From: HIMB114 sp008638005
GTDB taxonomy: Bacteria > Pseudomonadota > Alphaproteobacteria > Pelagibacterales > Pelagibacteraceae
Assembly (NCBI GenBank): GCA_032681305.1
Contig: CP136340.1
Span: 1,096,854 to 1,160,853, forward strand
Length of the DNA stretch: 64,000 nucleotides
Direction of reading: 5' to 3'
Below, in pieces: positions 33,661 through 42,653 of the stretch (position 1 is its first letter; each line of letters starts with the position of its first letter). Below the pieces are notes generated by a model. That model did no database searches. It saw nothing but the letters and a program-made list of their open reading frames with translations, and was not told the DNA's origin. A program made the position numbers and the translations under genes.

Positions 33661-35481
33661 ATGTGTGGAATAGTTGGGATTAATAGCAGCAAACCTGTAA
33701 CTAGCGTAATCATAAATTCTCTAAAGAAATTAGAATATAGAGGATATGACTCGGCTGGTGTTGCAGTTTTAAATGATGGTTTAATCAATGAAACTAAATG
33801 CGAGGGACGAGTTGAAAATTTAGAAAATATTTTTTTAAAAAATAAAAATGATGGTCCTGTGGGAATTGGACATGTGAGATGGGCAACTCATGGTATTCCT
33901 AGTCAATTAAATGCCCATCCGCATTCTTCTGAAAGTGTATCTGTTGTTCATAACGGAATTATAGAAAATTCAACTATATTAAAAAAACATTTAATAAGAG
34001 CGGGTCATCAATTTAAATCACAAACCGATACAGAGGTTATTACTCATTTGATATCAGAGTATTTAAAAAAAAATGATCTCAAAACCTCGATCCTAAAAAT
34101 ATTAAAGCGTCTCCATGGAAGTTTTGCAATTGGTATAATATTAAGAAATTTTCCTGATGTTGTCGTTGGAGTTAGAAGGGGATCGCCTTTAGCCGTTGGT
34201 TATGGACCCAATGAAAATTACCTTGGATCAGATTCTTATGCGTTAAAAACAATGACGAATAAAGTTACTTATTTGGATGATGATGAGTTTTGTTTTATTT
34301 ATAAAGATCATGTTGAATTTTACAGTGCTGATGGTGAAAAAATTAATAAAGAAATTATTGAAGTATCATCAGAGAAAAGTGATTATGATAAGGGGAATTT
34401 TAAACACTTCATGGCAAAAGAAATTCATGAACAGCCCGTTACCATTAAAGCCTGTTTAAAAGAATATATCGATCAGATAAATCAAAATATAAATATTATA
34501 AATTTTCCTTGGGATATTAATGAGATTGAAAATATAAAACTTATTGGATGTGGTACCGCATATCATTCTTGTTTAACCGCAAAGTATTGGATTGAGCAAT
34601 TAACAAATATAGAAGTAGAAACGGATATTGCATCTGAATTTAGATATAGAAAAAATAGATTTAAAAAATCACAACTTTATATTTTTGTTTCACAATCTGG
34701 AGAAACTGCCGATACTTATGCAGCTTTAGATTTATGTAAAAAAAATAATATGAAAACGTGTTCTATCGTTAATGTAATTGAAAGTTCAATTGCAAGAGTC
34801 TCTGATTATGTGCTTCCGATTCATTGTGGACCCGAGGTAGGAGTTGCTTCAACCAAAGCATTTCTTGGACAATTACTGGTTTTATATTTATTTACTCTTA
34901 AATTATCAGTAGAGAGAAAAGATGTTTCTCAAGCTAAATATAAAGAGAAAATTAAAAGTGTTTTGATGTTACCGAAATTAATTAAAGAAACACTTTCAAC
35001 TGAAAATGAAATTCAGGAAGCTGCCAAGGATTTTGCTCATGCAAAGGGATCAATGTTTCTTGGAAGGGGTTATTCATTCCCAATTGCTCTTGAAGGTGCA
35101 TTAAAATTAAAGGAACTGGCTTATGTTCATGCTGAGGGTTACCCGGCTGGTGAAATGAAACATGGCCCTCTAGCTCTTATTGAACAGGGAATGCCAGTTG
35201 TTGTTATTGCTCCAAGAGATGAGTTTTACAAAAAAACAGTTTCAAACATGCAAGAAGTAATATCAAGAGGAGGAAAGGTGTTATTGATTTCAAACAAAAG
35301 TACAGATGAAATTAGTTCAGAAAATCTATGGAAAAAAATAGATGTTGAAACTGTAAATGATGATTTACTTCCTTTTTTAACTACAATTCCTTTGCAGTTA
35401 TTAGCTTATTACGCAGCACATATTCTTGGTTATGATATCGACAAACCGAGGAATTTAGCAAAGTCAGTCACTGTAGAATAA
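33661..35481 (+). CDS. glmS: glutamine-fructose-6-phosphate aminotransferase (isomerizing)
   Basis: A 606-residue enzyme with the N-terminal nucleophile Cys exposed after Met removal (MCGIVGI), the glutaminase motifs HVRWATHG and VHNGIIENS, two SIS domains (about 285-420 and 455-590) and the C-terminal PRNLAKSVTVE tail typical of GlmS. It produces glucosamine-6-phosphate from fructose-6-phosphate and glutamine. It is clustered with glmU, so the amino-sugar route is coregulated. Confidence 0.95.
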   Translation: MCGIVGINSSKPVTSVIINSLKKLEYRGYDSAGVAVLNDGLINETKCEGRVENLENIFLKNKNDGPVGIGHVRWATHGIPSQLNAHPHSSESVSVVHNGIIENSTILKKHLIRAGHQFKSQTDTEVITHLISEYLKKNDLKTSILKILKRLHGSFAIGIILRNFPDVVVGVRRGSPLAVGYGPNENYLGSDSYALKTMTNKVTYLDDDEFCFIYKDHVEFYSADGEKINKEIIEVSSEKSDYDKGNFKHFMAKEIHEQPVTIKACLKEYIDQINQNINIINFPWDINEIENIKLIGCGTAYHSCLTAKYWIEQLTNIEVETDIASEFRYRKNRFKKSQLYIFVSQSGETADTYAALDLCKKNNMKTCSIVNVIESSIARVSDYVLPIHCGPEVGVASTKAFLGQLLVLYLFTLKLSVERKDVSQAKYKEKIKSVLMLPKLIKETLSTENEIQEAAKDFAHAKGSMFLGRGYSFPIALEGALKLKELAYVHAEGYPAGEMKHGPLALIEQGMPVVVIAPRDEFYKKTVSNMQEVISRGGKVLLISNKSTDEISSENLWKKIDVETVNDDLLPFLTTIPLQLLAYYAAHILGYDIDKPRNLAKSVTVE

Positions 35482-35488
35482 AATACAC

Positions 35489-35516
35489 TTGTTAAATAGG
35501 CCTTAGAGATTATAAA
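35489..35516 (+). promoter_or_regulatory. candidate promoter of the DAHP synthase gene
   Basis: TTGTTA (35489-35494) and TATAAA (35511-35516) are separated by 16 bases and lie just before the ATG at 35528, which would give a very short or nearly absent leader. This is a pattern match by eye only. Confidence 0.3.
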
Positions 35517-35527
35517 CCTATAGTTGC

Positions 35528-36904
35528 ATGAATAATTGGAAACTAAATAGCTGGAGAGAAAAACCTGTGAAACATCAGCCTACTTATGCTGACCAAGGTA
35601 AAGTTGATAGCGTTTTAAAAGAATTATCAAATTTTCCACCACTAGTTTTTGCAGGTGAGTCTAGATCTTTAAAGGAAAAGTTAGGGGAAGTTTCTCAAGG
35701 AAAAGCGTTTTTGTTACAAGGGGGTGATTGCGCTGAAAGCTTTTTAGAATTTCATCCAAATAATATAAGAGATTTTTTCAAAGTCGTTTTACAAATGTCT
35801 TTGATACTTACTGTTTCATCAAAACTTCCAGTAATAAAAGTTGGAAGAGTTGCGGGTCAATTTTCTAAACCAAGAAGCGCTCCAACGGAGGTTAAAGATG
35901 GTCAGGAATTACCAAGCTATCTTGGTGACAACATCAATTCTATGGATTTTACAAAAGAGGGAAGAGAACCTCAACCTGAAAGATTGTTAAAAGCTTACTC
36001 ACAGTCGGCAGCAACAATCAATTTATTAAGAGCGTTTTCACAAGGTGGTTTTGCAGATTTAAATAAAGTTCACTTATGGAATATGTCTTTTGTTAACGAT
36101 ACTGCACAAAAAAAATATAAGGAGATTGCTGAAAAAGTAAGTGATGCATTAGGTTTTATGGAAGCTTGCGGAATTAATTCAGTTAACAATAGAAGACTTA
36201 GAACTGTTAATTTTTATACAAGTCATGAAGCATTATTATTACCGGTAGAAGAAGCAATGACGAGAGTAGACTCGACGACTGGTGAGTATCATAATACTTC
36301 TGCACATTTTTTATGGATTGGTGACAGAACTAGACAACTCGATGGTGCGCACGTTGAATATTGTAGAGGTATTAAAAACCCACTTGGAATTAAGTGTGGA
36401 CCAACATCAGATCCAAAAGAGATTGTTAAATTAACTGAAGTTTTAAACCCAGATAATGAAGCAGGAAGAATAACGTTAATTGCAAGATTTGGCCATGATC
36501 AAGTCACTAAATTTTTACCGGGCTTGATTAAAGAAATTAAAAAATCTGGAAGAAATGTAATTTGGTCATGTGATCCAATGCATGGAAATACTATTAAATC
36601 TTCAACAGGATTTAAAACACGTCCATTTGATAATGTTTTGAATGAAGTAAAAAACTTTTTCAAAGTACATCAAAACGAAGGGACATTTGGAGGTGGGTTG
36701 CATATAGAGATGACCGGTCAAAATGTTACCGAGTGTACAGGTGGAGCTCAGAATATTACCGATCAGGATCTATCAAGTCGTTACCATACGCACTGTGATC
36801 CTAGATTAAATGCTAATCAAGCTTTAGAATTAGCTTTCTTAATATCAGAGGAAATTAAGAAAAATGCTAACTTTTCTAAAAATAGCATACAAGAAGCGTC
36901 ATAA
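35528..36904 (+). CDS. 3-deoxy-7-phosphoheptulonate synthase, class II
   Basis: A 458-residue class II (plant-type) DAHP synthase, with the characteristic LQGGDCAESF, KVGRVAGQFSKPRS, HNTSAHFLWIGDRTRQLDGAHVEY and WSCDPMHGNT segments. It joins phosphoenolpyruvate and erythrose-4-phosphate in the first step of the shikimate pathway. Class II enzymes are standard in alphaproteobacteria. It lacks any fused regulatory domain. It is probably the first gene of a run that includes nadE, cysS and cimA. Confidence 0.93.
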   Translation: MNNWKLNSWREKPVKHQPTYADQGKVDSVLKELSNFPPLVFAGESRSLKEKLGEVSQGKAFLLQGGDCAESFLEFHPNNIRDFFKVVLQMSLILTVSSKLPVIKVGRVAGQFSKPRSAPTEVKDGQELPSYLGDNINSMDFTKEGREPQPERLLKAYSQSAATINLLRAFSQGGFADLNKVHLWNMSFVNDTAQKKYKEIAEKVSDALGFMEACGINSVNNRRLRTVNFYTSHEALLLPVEEAMTRVDSTTGEYHNTSAHFLWIGDRTRQLDGAHVEYCRGIKNPLGIKCGPTSDPKEIVKLTEVLNPDNEAGRITLIARFGHDQVTKFLPGLIKEIKKSGRNVIWSCDPMHGNTIKSSTGFKTRPFDNVLNEVKNFFKVHQNEGTFGGGLHIEMTGQNVTECTGGAQNITDQDLSSRYHTHCDPRLNANQALELAFLISEEIKKNANFSKNSIQEAS

Positions 36905-36944
36905 CTGCATTTGTAGTTTGTCTTTATATTGATAATTTCCATTT

Positions 36945-37679
36945 ATGGACCCAAAAAAAAGAGTTGAGATTATTCAAAATTGGATTTCAAATTATATTAA
37001 TGAGATGCCTAAAAAAGCTCAATCGCTAGTCGTTGGAGTTTCGGGTGGCATTGATTCAGCGGTTGTGAGCACTATTTCAGCAATGACTGGGTTAAAGACT
37101 ATAGTTTTATCTATGCCTATAAAACAAATTAAAGATCAGGATGATTTGAGCAAACTTCACTGCAACTGGTTGCAAAAAAATTTTAAAAATACCGAATATT
37201 TAAATATTAATCTTGATGAAACATTCTCAAAGTTTGAAGATGCGTTAGGAAAAAATGATAACGAACATGCATTCGCCAATTCTAGAGCTAGACTTAGAAT
37301 GACAACCTTATACCAGGTTGCAGGTTCTAATCACGGGATAGTAGTTGGAACTGGAAATAAAGTTGAGGATTTTGGTGTAGGTTTTTACACAAAATATGGA
37401 GATGGTGGTGTTGATATCTCTCCAATAGCTGATTGTACCAAAACACAAGTTTGGGAGATGGGTCGATATTTAAAAATAGATCAGAAAATTATTGATGCAC
37501 CTCCTACAGATGGTTTGTGGGTTGATGGAAGAAATGATGAGGATCAATTGGGAATGACATATCAAGAATTAGAAGAAGCAATGGAAAATCCACAATCTAA
37601 AAATTATGAAAAATATTTAAAAATTAGAGAAAATAACCTTCATAAAATGAAGGAAATACCAGTTTGTAAATTTAACTAA
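36945..37679 (+). CDS. nadE: NAD+ synthase, ammonia-dependent type
   Basis: A 244-residue N-type ATP pyrophosphatase with the P-loop VSGGIDSAVV, and GTGNKVEDFGVGFYTKYGDGGVDISPIADCTKTQV, which is typical for NadE. It amidates deamido-NAD to NAD+. No glutaminase domain is fused, so it uses ammonia or a partner. Its stop codon is part of an inverted repeat that precedes cysS. Confidence 0.9.
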   Translation: MDPKKRVEIIQNWISNYINEMPKKAQSLVVGVSGGIDSAVVSTISAMTGLKTIVLSMPIKQIKDQDDLSKLHCNWLQKNFKNTEYLNINLDETFSKFEDALGKNDNEHAFANSRARLRMTTLYQVAGSNHGIVVGTGNKVEDFGVGFYTKYGDGGVDISPIADCTKTQVWEMGRYLKIDQKIIDAPPTDGLWVDGRNDEDQLGMTYQELEEAMENPQSKNYEKYLKIRENNLHKMKEIPVCKFN

Positions 37680-37690
37680 TACGAGTATTA
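37677..37690. repeat. inverted repeat between nadE and cysS
   Basis: TAATAC-GA-GTATTA, starting in the nadE stop codon and ending 7 bases before cysS. Its arms and the CTAATACGAG core also occur, on the other strand, upstream of glmU. Whether the two share a binding protein is unknown. Confidence 0.35.
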
Positions 37691-37697
37691 ATAAAAA

Positions 37698-39044
37698 ATG
37701 CTCTTGAAGTTAACAAACACACTCACAAGAAATAAAGAACCGTTCACACCAATAGATCCAGCAAACATAAAAATGTATGTTTGTGGACCAACAGTTTATG
37801 ACTATCCACATGTAGGTAATGCCAGACCTTTAATCGTTTTCGATATTTTGTTCAGATTATTAAAAAAAGTTTTTACAAATTCTGATATTACTTATGTAAG
37901 AAATATCACAGATATTGATGATAAAATTATAGAAGCTTCAATATCAAAAAATATCTCTATAGATCAGCTTACTAGCAAAGTAACAAAAGACTTTCATGAC
38001 GATTGCAAATATCTCGGCTGTTTAAATCCGACTTTTGAACCAAAGGCTACTGAGCATATTCATGAAATGATCGAATTAATTAATAAACTCATTAAAAATG
38101 GTTTTGCTTACGAAAAAGGAAATCATATCTATTTTGATGTTAATAAATTTAGTGAATATGGAAAGTTATCAAATAAAAAAATAGAAGATTTGATTTCAGG
38201 AGCAAGAGTAGAAGTTTCTAAAAACAAAAAATCAGCAGCAGACTTTGTTTTATGGAAACCTAGCAATGAAAATGAACCAAGTTGGAACTCGCCCTTTGGT
38301 AAAGGAAGGCCTGGATGGCATTTAGAATGTTCAGCAATGTCACAGAAATATTTGGGACCACATTTTGATATCCATGGTGGCGGTCTTGATCTAATTTTTC
38401 CACACCACGAAAATGAAATTGCGCAATCTGTTTGCGCAAATCAAAATCAAAAATTTTCTAATTACTGGTTGCATAATGGTTATGTAACGGTCGATAAACT
38501 AAAGATGTCCAAATCACTTGGTAATTTTATAACTATTAATAGTTTAAAAAATAAGTTTAGTGGCCAAGTCATTAGACTAGCCGTGCTCAACACTCATTAC
38601 ACTCAACCCTTTGATTGGAACAATGAAATTTTAGAAACATCTAAGAAAAATTTAGATAAATGGTATGAGTTTTATACAGATCAAGAAATTGATATTTTTG
38701 ATGAAAATTTGGCTTTTTTACTTGATGATCTAAACACACCCCAAATGATTACTAATATTCACGAGCTCTATAAAAAGGCAAAATCTGGAGACAGTGTGTC
38801 GGCCCAACAATTATCAGCTTCATGTAAGTTATTGGGTTTGTTTAATGAAAGTAAAATAAAGTGGGAAGAAAATAAAAAAACTGGGAAAATAACAGCTGAT
38901 GAGATTGAAGATTTGATTTCTAAAAGAAATTTAGCTAGATCAATCAAAGATTTTTCAACTTCAGATAAAATTCGTGATTTATTGATAAATAAAGGTGTTG
39001 AAATTAGTGACCAAGATGGAAAAACAGTTTGGAAGTATAAATGA
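37698..39044 (+). CDS. cysS: cysteinyl-tRNA synthetase
   Basis: A 448-residue class I synthetase. The HIGH-type motif is in YPHVGNARP, the zinc ligands in MYVCGPTVYD, GWHLECSAMS and FPHHENEIAQ, and KMSKSLGN is the second signature. It charges tRNA-Cys. It is followed by cimA with a 4-base overlap. Confidence 0.95.
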   Translation: MLLKLTNTLTRNKEPFTPIDPANIKMYVCGPTVYDYPHVGNARPLIVFDILFRLLKKVFTNSDITYVRNITDIDDKIIEASISKNISIDQLTSKVTKDFHDDCKYLGCLNPTFEPKATEHIHEMIELINKLIKNGFAYEKGNHIYFDVNKFSEYGKLSNKKIEDLISGARVEVSKNKKSAADFVLWKPSNENEPSWNSPFGKGRPGWHLECSAMSQKYLGPHFDIHGGGLDLIFPHHENEIAQSVCANQNQKFSNYWLHNGYVTVDKLKMSKSLGNFITINSLKNKFSGQVIRLAVLNTHYTQPFDWNNEILETSKKNLDKWYEFYTDQEIDIFDENLAFLLDDLNTPQMITNIHELYKKAKSGDSVSAQQLSASCKLLGLFNESKIKWEENKKTGKITADEIEDLISKRNLARSIKDFSTSDKIRDLLINKGVEISDQDGKTVWKYK

Positions 39045-40645
39045 GCAAAGAAAGAATATATCTATTTGATACGACACTAAGGGATGGGGCCCAAACCGAG
39101 GGAGTTGATTTTAGTGTTGAGGATAAGAATAAAATTGCAAGTTCATTATCAAACATTGGTATAGATTATATTGAAGGAGGTTGGCCAGGCGCAAACCCAA
39201 CAGATACAAGTTTTTTTAATCATCCACCATCTTTAAGCAGTCATCTTGTAGCTTTTGGAATGACTAAAAGATCTGGAAGAAGCTGTGAGAATGACCCTGG
39301 AATTTCATCAATTATAAATGCTAAAATTAATCATGTTTGTATAGTTGGAAAATCATGGGACTTCCACGTTGATGTAGCGCTTGGAATTTCAAAAGATGAG
39401 AATTTAAATAATATTAAAGAAACAGCTAGTTACTTTATTAAAAATAATAAAGAATTTATGTTTGATGCTGAACATTTTTTTGACGGATATAAAAATAATA
39501 AAGATTATGCATTATCCTGTATTAAATCTGCCTATGATAATGGAGCAAGATGGATCGTGCTATGCGATACTAATGGAGGAACATTGCCAAATGAAATAGG
39601 AGAAATTGTTTCTGAGGTTTCAAATGTTATTCCCAATGATCACCTTGGTATTCATGCACATAATGATACTGGTAATGCAGTAGCAAATTCTTTATCAGCA
39701 GTTTTAGCAGGGGCTAGACAAATTCAAGGAACCTTGAATGGTCTAGGAGAAAGATGTGGCAATGCTAATCTAGTTACGATTATTCCAACCTTAGTATTAA
39801 AAAAAACATTTAATTCTAAATTTGAAACCAATATTACAAAAAAAGGTCTAACGAATTTAACTGATTGTTCCAGACTTTTAGATGAAGTGCTGAATAAAAC
39901 TTCAAACAAACATGCACCTTACGTTGGAGTGTCAGCTTTTGCACACAAAGGTGGCTTGCATGTTTCTGCCGTTGAAAAAGATCCAAAAACTTATGAGCAT
40001 ATTAACCCCCATGATGTAGGAAATGAGAGAGCTATTATAGTTTCTGATCAAGCGGGTAGATCAAATATTTTATCAAGATTAGAAAAGCTTGGTATTCAAA
40101 TAAACAAAGATGATCCTAAGATACAAACAATTTTAGATGAGGTAAAAGATAGAGAGTTTACAGGTTACTCATATGATGGCGCCGATGCATCTTTCGAGCT
40201 TTTATCAAGAAGGCTTCTTGGTGAAATTCCAAGTTATATTCAAATTAAAAACTATGAGGTTAAGGTTGTAAAAAAAACTTCTGATAGAAATATAAACTCA
40301 GTTGCAAAGGCATTTTTGCTCGTTGACGGGAAAGAGATTGTTTGCGAGGGAGAGGGTAACGGACCAGTAAATGCATTAGATCAAGCTATAAGAAAAAATT
40401 TAGATAATATTGGAAAATATTCTGATTATTTAAAAGACCTGAGATTAGTGGATTACAAAGTTAGAATTTTAAACTCAGGTACTAATGCTACAACTCGTGT
40501 ATCAATTGAAAGCATAGACGACAAAGGTAAAAGTTGGTTTACAGTGGGGGTTTCGCCTAACATTATAGAAGCTTCTTTTAGAGCATTGTTAGATAGCATT
40601 GATTACAAATTATATAAGGAAAATGCACCCTCAAGTACCATTTGA
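39041..40645 (+). CDS. cimA: (R)-citramalate synthase
   Basis: A 534-residue DRE-TIM enzyme: LFDTTLRDGAQTEG at the N-terminus, GIHAHNDTGNAVAN for metal binding, and a C-terminal LeuA-type regulatory domain (from about residue 400). Length and the ADFS-type VDFSVEDK segment fit CimA rather than LeuA. It condenses acetyl-CoA and pyruvate to citramalate for threonine-independent isoleucine synthesis. The C-terminal domain suggests isoleucine feedback, which is family knowledge. Confidence 0.88.
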   Translation: MSKERIYLFDTTLRDGAQTEGVDFSVEDKNKIASSLSNIGIDYIEGGWPGANPTDTSFFNHPPSLSSHLVAFGMTKRSGRSCENDPGISSIINAKINHVCIVGKSWDFHVDVALGISKDENLNNIKETASYFIKNNKEFMFDAEHFFDGYKNNKDYALSCIKSAYDNGARWIVLCDTNGGTLPNEIGEIVSEVSNVIPNDHLGIHAHNDTGNAVANSLSAVLAGARQIQGTLNGLGERCGNANLVTIIPTLVLKKTFNSKFETNITKKGLTNLTDCSRLLDEVLNKTSNKHAPYVGVSAFAHKGGLHVSAVEKDPKTYEHINPHDVGNERAIIVSDQAGRSNILSRLEKLGIQINKDDPKIQTILDEVKDREFTGYSYDGADASFELLSRRLLGEIPSYIQIKNYEVKVVKKTSDRNINSVAKAFLLVDGKEIVCEGEGNGPVNALDQAIRKNLDNIGKYSDYLKDLRLVDYKVRILNSGTNATTRVSIESIDDKGKSWFTVGVSPNIIEASFRALLDSIDYKLYKENAPSSTI

Positions 40646-40683
40646 CAACAAGGTTTTGATATCTATAACTCCAGTTTTTATTA

Positions 40684-41301
40684 ATGACAAAAAGAATTAA
40701 ATCGAAGCACAAGGTTGATAGACGACTAGGCGCAAATATTTGGGGAAGGCCAAAAAGTCCATTTAACTCTAGAGCTTATGGTCCAGGACAGCACGGACAA
40801 AGATCATCTGCAAAACCATCGGATTACAAAATTCAGTTACAAGCAAAACAAAAATTAAAAAACTATTATGGTAATCTAAACGAAAGACAGTTTAGAAATC
40901 TTTATAGAGAGGCAGATAGAAGAAGAGGCAATACTGGAGAAAATCTTGTAGGGTTATTAGAAAGTAGATTAGATGCTGTGATTTACAGAGCAAAGTTTGC
41001 AACAACAGTTTTTCAAGCAAGACAACTTATCAATCATGGTCATGTTAAAGTGAACGGTAAGAGAGTTAATATTTCTAGTTACAAATTAAATGATCAGGAT
41101 TTAGTTGAGATTAAAGAGTCATCAAAGCAGTTAGCTTATGTTTTATCATCAACACAATTAAAAGAGAGAGATGTTCCTGAATATATTGTTGCAGATCATA
41201 AAAAAATGACAGCTAAATTAGCTCGTGTTCCAAAAATTGACGAGATACCGTATCCAGCTATCATGGAACCAAATTTAGTTGTAGAATACTACTCTAGATA
41301 A
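40684..41301 (+). CDS. rpsD: 30S ribosomal protein S4
   Basis: A 205-residue S4 with the alphaproteobacterial-type N-terminus (no zinc-binding Cys set), YGPGQHGQR and the S4 RNA-binding domain LESRLDAVIYRAKFATTVFQARQLINHGHVKVNGKRV. It nucleates assembly of the small subunit body and often represses its own operon; no such site was identified upstream. Confidence 0.95.
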   Translation: MTKRIKSKHKVDRRLGANIWGRPKSPFNSRAYGPGQHGQRSSAKPSDYKIQLQAKQKLKNYYGNLNERQFRNLYREADRRRGNTGENLVGLLESRLDAVIYRAKFATTVFQARQLINHGHVKVNGKRVNISSYKLNDQDLVEIKESSKQLAYVLSSTQLKERDVPEYIVADHKKMTAKLARVPKIDEIPYPAIMEPNLVVEYYSR

Positions 41302-41321
41302 TAAAAAATAAATTAATATTT

Positions 41322-42104
41322 ATGTCAGATATCAGACTTTTTGTTGCTATCCCTTGTTATGGAGGAAATTTAAAAACTTGCACACTTTTAGGAATGTTAA
41401 AGCTCTATAAATATTGTTTTAAAAAAAATATAGAGGTTAAAACTAGCGTTGTATTCAATGATGCACTCATATCAAGAGCGCGAAATACTCTTGTGGCAAA
41501 ATTTTTAGATGATAGTAACTTTAATGCTACCCATTTGCTATTTGTTGATTCTGATATAGGATTTGAAGCACAAAATATTGATAGGTTAATAAAAAAAGAT
41601 GAAGATGTAGTTTGTGGCGTATACCCTCAAAAAAAAATTTTTTGGGAAAGTGCTGTTCAAGAGCTATTGAATAATCCTGCAATAAAGTTTCAGCCCGATT
41701 TACTCATGTCAGGTATTTTAAAATACAATCTAAATATTGATAATAAAAATGACATTAAAATTATTGATGGATTTGTAAGTGTTGATGAAGCTGCGACTGG
41801 TATACTTTTAATAAAAAGACAAGTTTTCGATATAATGAAAAAAAATTACCCTGATAAGCAGTATTCAAAGGAGTGTACCAAATTACAAATGGGATACGAC
41901 TCACTTAATCTATACGATTTTTTTTCTGTAGGTTTTTACAAAAGCAAAAATGGTAAAAGCAGTTATCTTTCAGAGGATTATTTTTTTTCAAGATTGTGGA
42001 AAGATATTGGCGGAGAGATTTATGCAGATATTATGTCTCCACTCACTCACAGTGGTAATATGGATTTTAAAGGCGCGGCAATATCAAGATTTAAGGCTAA
42101 ATAG
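41322..42104 (+). CDS. GT-A-fold glycosyltransferase-like protein
   Basis: A 260-residue protein with VAIPCYGG at the start, SRARNTLVAKFL and a DxD-type motif in LLFVDSDIGF (about residue 80), followed by VCGVYPQKKI. This is the pattern of the small Anp1/GT-A-like proteins found in bacteria and phages that are annotated only as glycosyltransferases. The donor and acceptor are unknown and catalysis is unproven. It begins 20 bases after rpsD and converges with the grx gene. Confidence 0.65.
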   Translation: MSDIRLFVAIPCYGGNLKTCTLLGMLKLYKYCFKKNIEVKTSVVFNDALISRARNTLVAKFLDDSNFNATHLLFVDSDIGFEAQNIDRLIKKDEDVVCGVYPQKKIFWESAVQELLNNPAIKFQPDLLMSGILKYNLNIDNKNDIKIIDGFVSVDEAATGILLIKRQVFDIMKKNYPDKQYSKECTKLQMGYDSLNLYDFFSVGFYKSKNGKSSYLSEDYFFSRLWKDIGGEIYADIMSPLTHSGNMDFKGAAISRFKAK

Positions 42105-42118
42105 TTTTACAAGATATA

Positions 42119-42421
42119 TTAAAATAATTTCTGAAGCTCTTGTTTTTCAAACATTTCCTTAACAATATCACAACCTCCAATAAATTCACCGTTAATATAT
42201 AGTTGAGGTATTGTTGGCCAGTTGCTGTACTCTTTAATTCCATTTCTGATTTCTTCATCATCCAAAACATTAATACCTGTAAATTCAACTTCTAAATGTT
42301 TCAGAACATTTGCTACAGCCATGGAAAAACCGCACTGAGGCATATCAGGTGTGCCTTTCATAAATAAAACTACTTTATTATTTTTTATAATTTCGTCTAA
42401 CTGCTTATTAATATCTGACAT
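42119..42421 (-). CDS. grxD: monothiol glutaredoxin (Grx4 type)
   Basis: A 100-residue CGFS glutaredoxin with the active site CGFS at residues 30-33 and WPTIPQLYINGEFIGGCDIV for glutathione binding. Such proteins bind a shared [2Fe-2S] cluster with glutathione and BolA and pass it to iron-sulfur proteins or iron regulators. It directly follows the bolA gene with no spare base, the classical BolA-Grx partnership. Confidence 0.92.
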   Translation of the reverse strand: MSDINKQLDEIIKNNKVVLFMKGTPDMPQCGFSMAVANVLKHLEVEFTGINVLDDEEIRNGIKEYSNWPTIPQLYINGEFIGGCDIVKEMFEKQELQKLF

Positions 42422-42652
42422 TTATTTTTCTTCAGTTGTTAGTGCAAGGGCATGAAGTTCACCACCCATTTTACCCTTTAAAGCTTTGTAAACCATTTGA
42501 TGTTGTTGTACACGGTTTTTTCCTTTGAATTGGCTAGAAACTATTTTCGCAGAAAAATGATTATCATCACCTGCCAGATCTTGAATTTCAATATCTGCAT
42601 CTGGAAAACCTTCTTTTAGTAAAATTTCTATTTCTTGTTGTTTGATTGGCAT
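42422..42652 (-). CDS. BolA family protein
   Basis: A 76-residue BolA/IbaG-type protein with the class II KH-like fold. The FxGKxRVxxHQxVYxAL-type signature appears as FKGKNRVQQHQMVYKAL, and LHALALTTEE is the usual C-terminal metal-ligand region. It forms a cluster-binding heterodimer with the CGFS glutaredoxin encoded next. It is cotranscribed after purL. Confidence 0.9.
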   Translation of the reverse strand: MPIKQQEIEILLKEGFPDADIEIQDLAGDDNHFSAKIVSSQFKGKNRVQQHQMVYKALKGKMGGELHALALTTEEK

Positions 42653-42653
42653 T

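Noticed and set aside
33462..33788. Minus-strand frame of 108 codons across the glmU-glmS junction
   Set aside because: Antisense to two strongly conserved genes; no independent evidence.
35482..35527. Riboswitch or leader-peptide attenuator before the DAHP synthase gene
   Set aside because: The gap is only 46 bases and contains a simple promoter-like pair, with no room for a structured leader.
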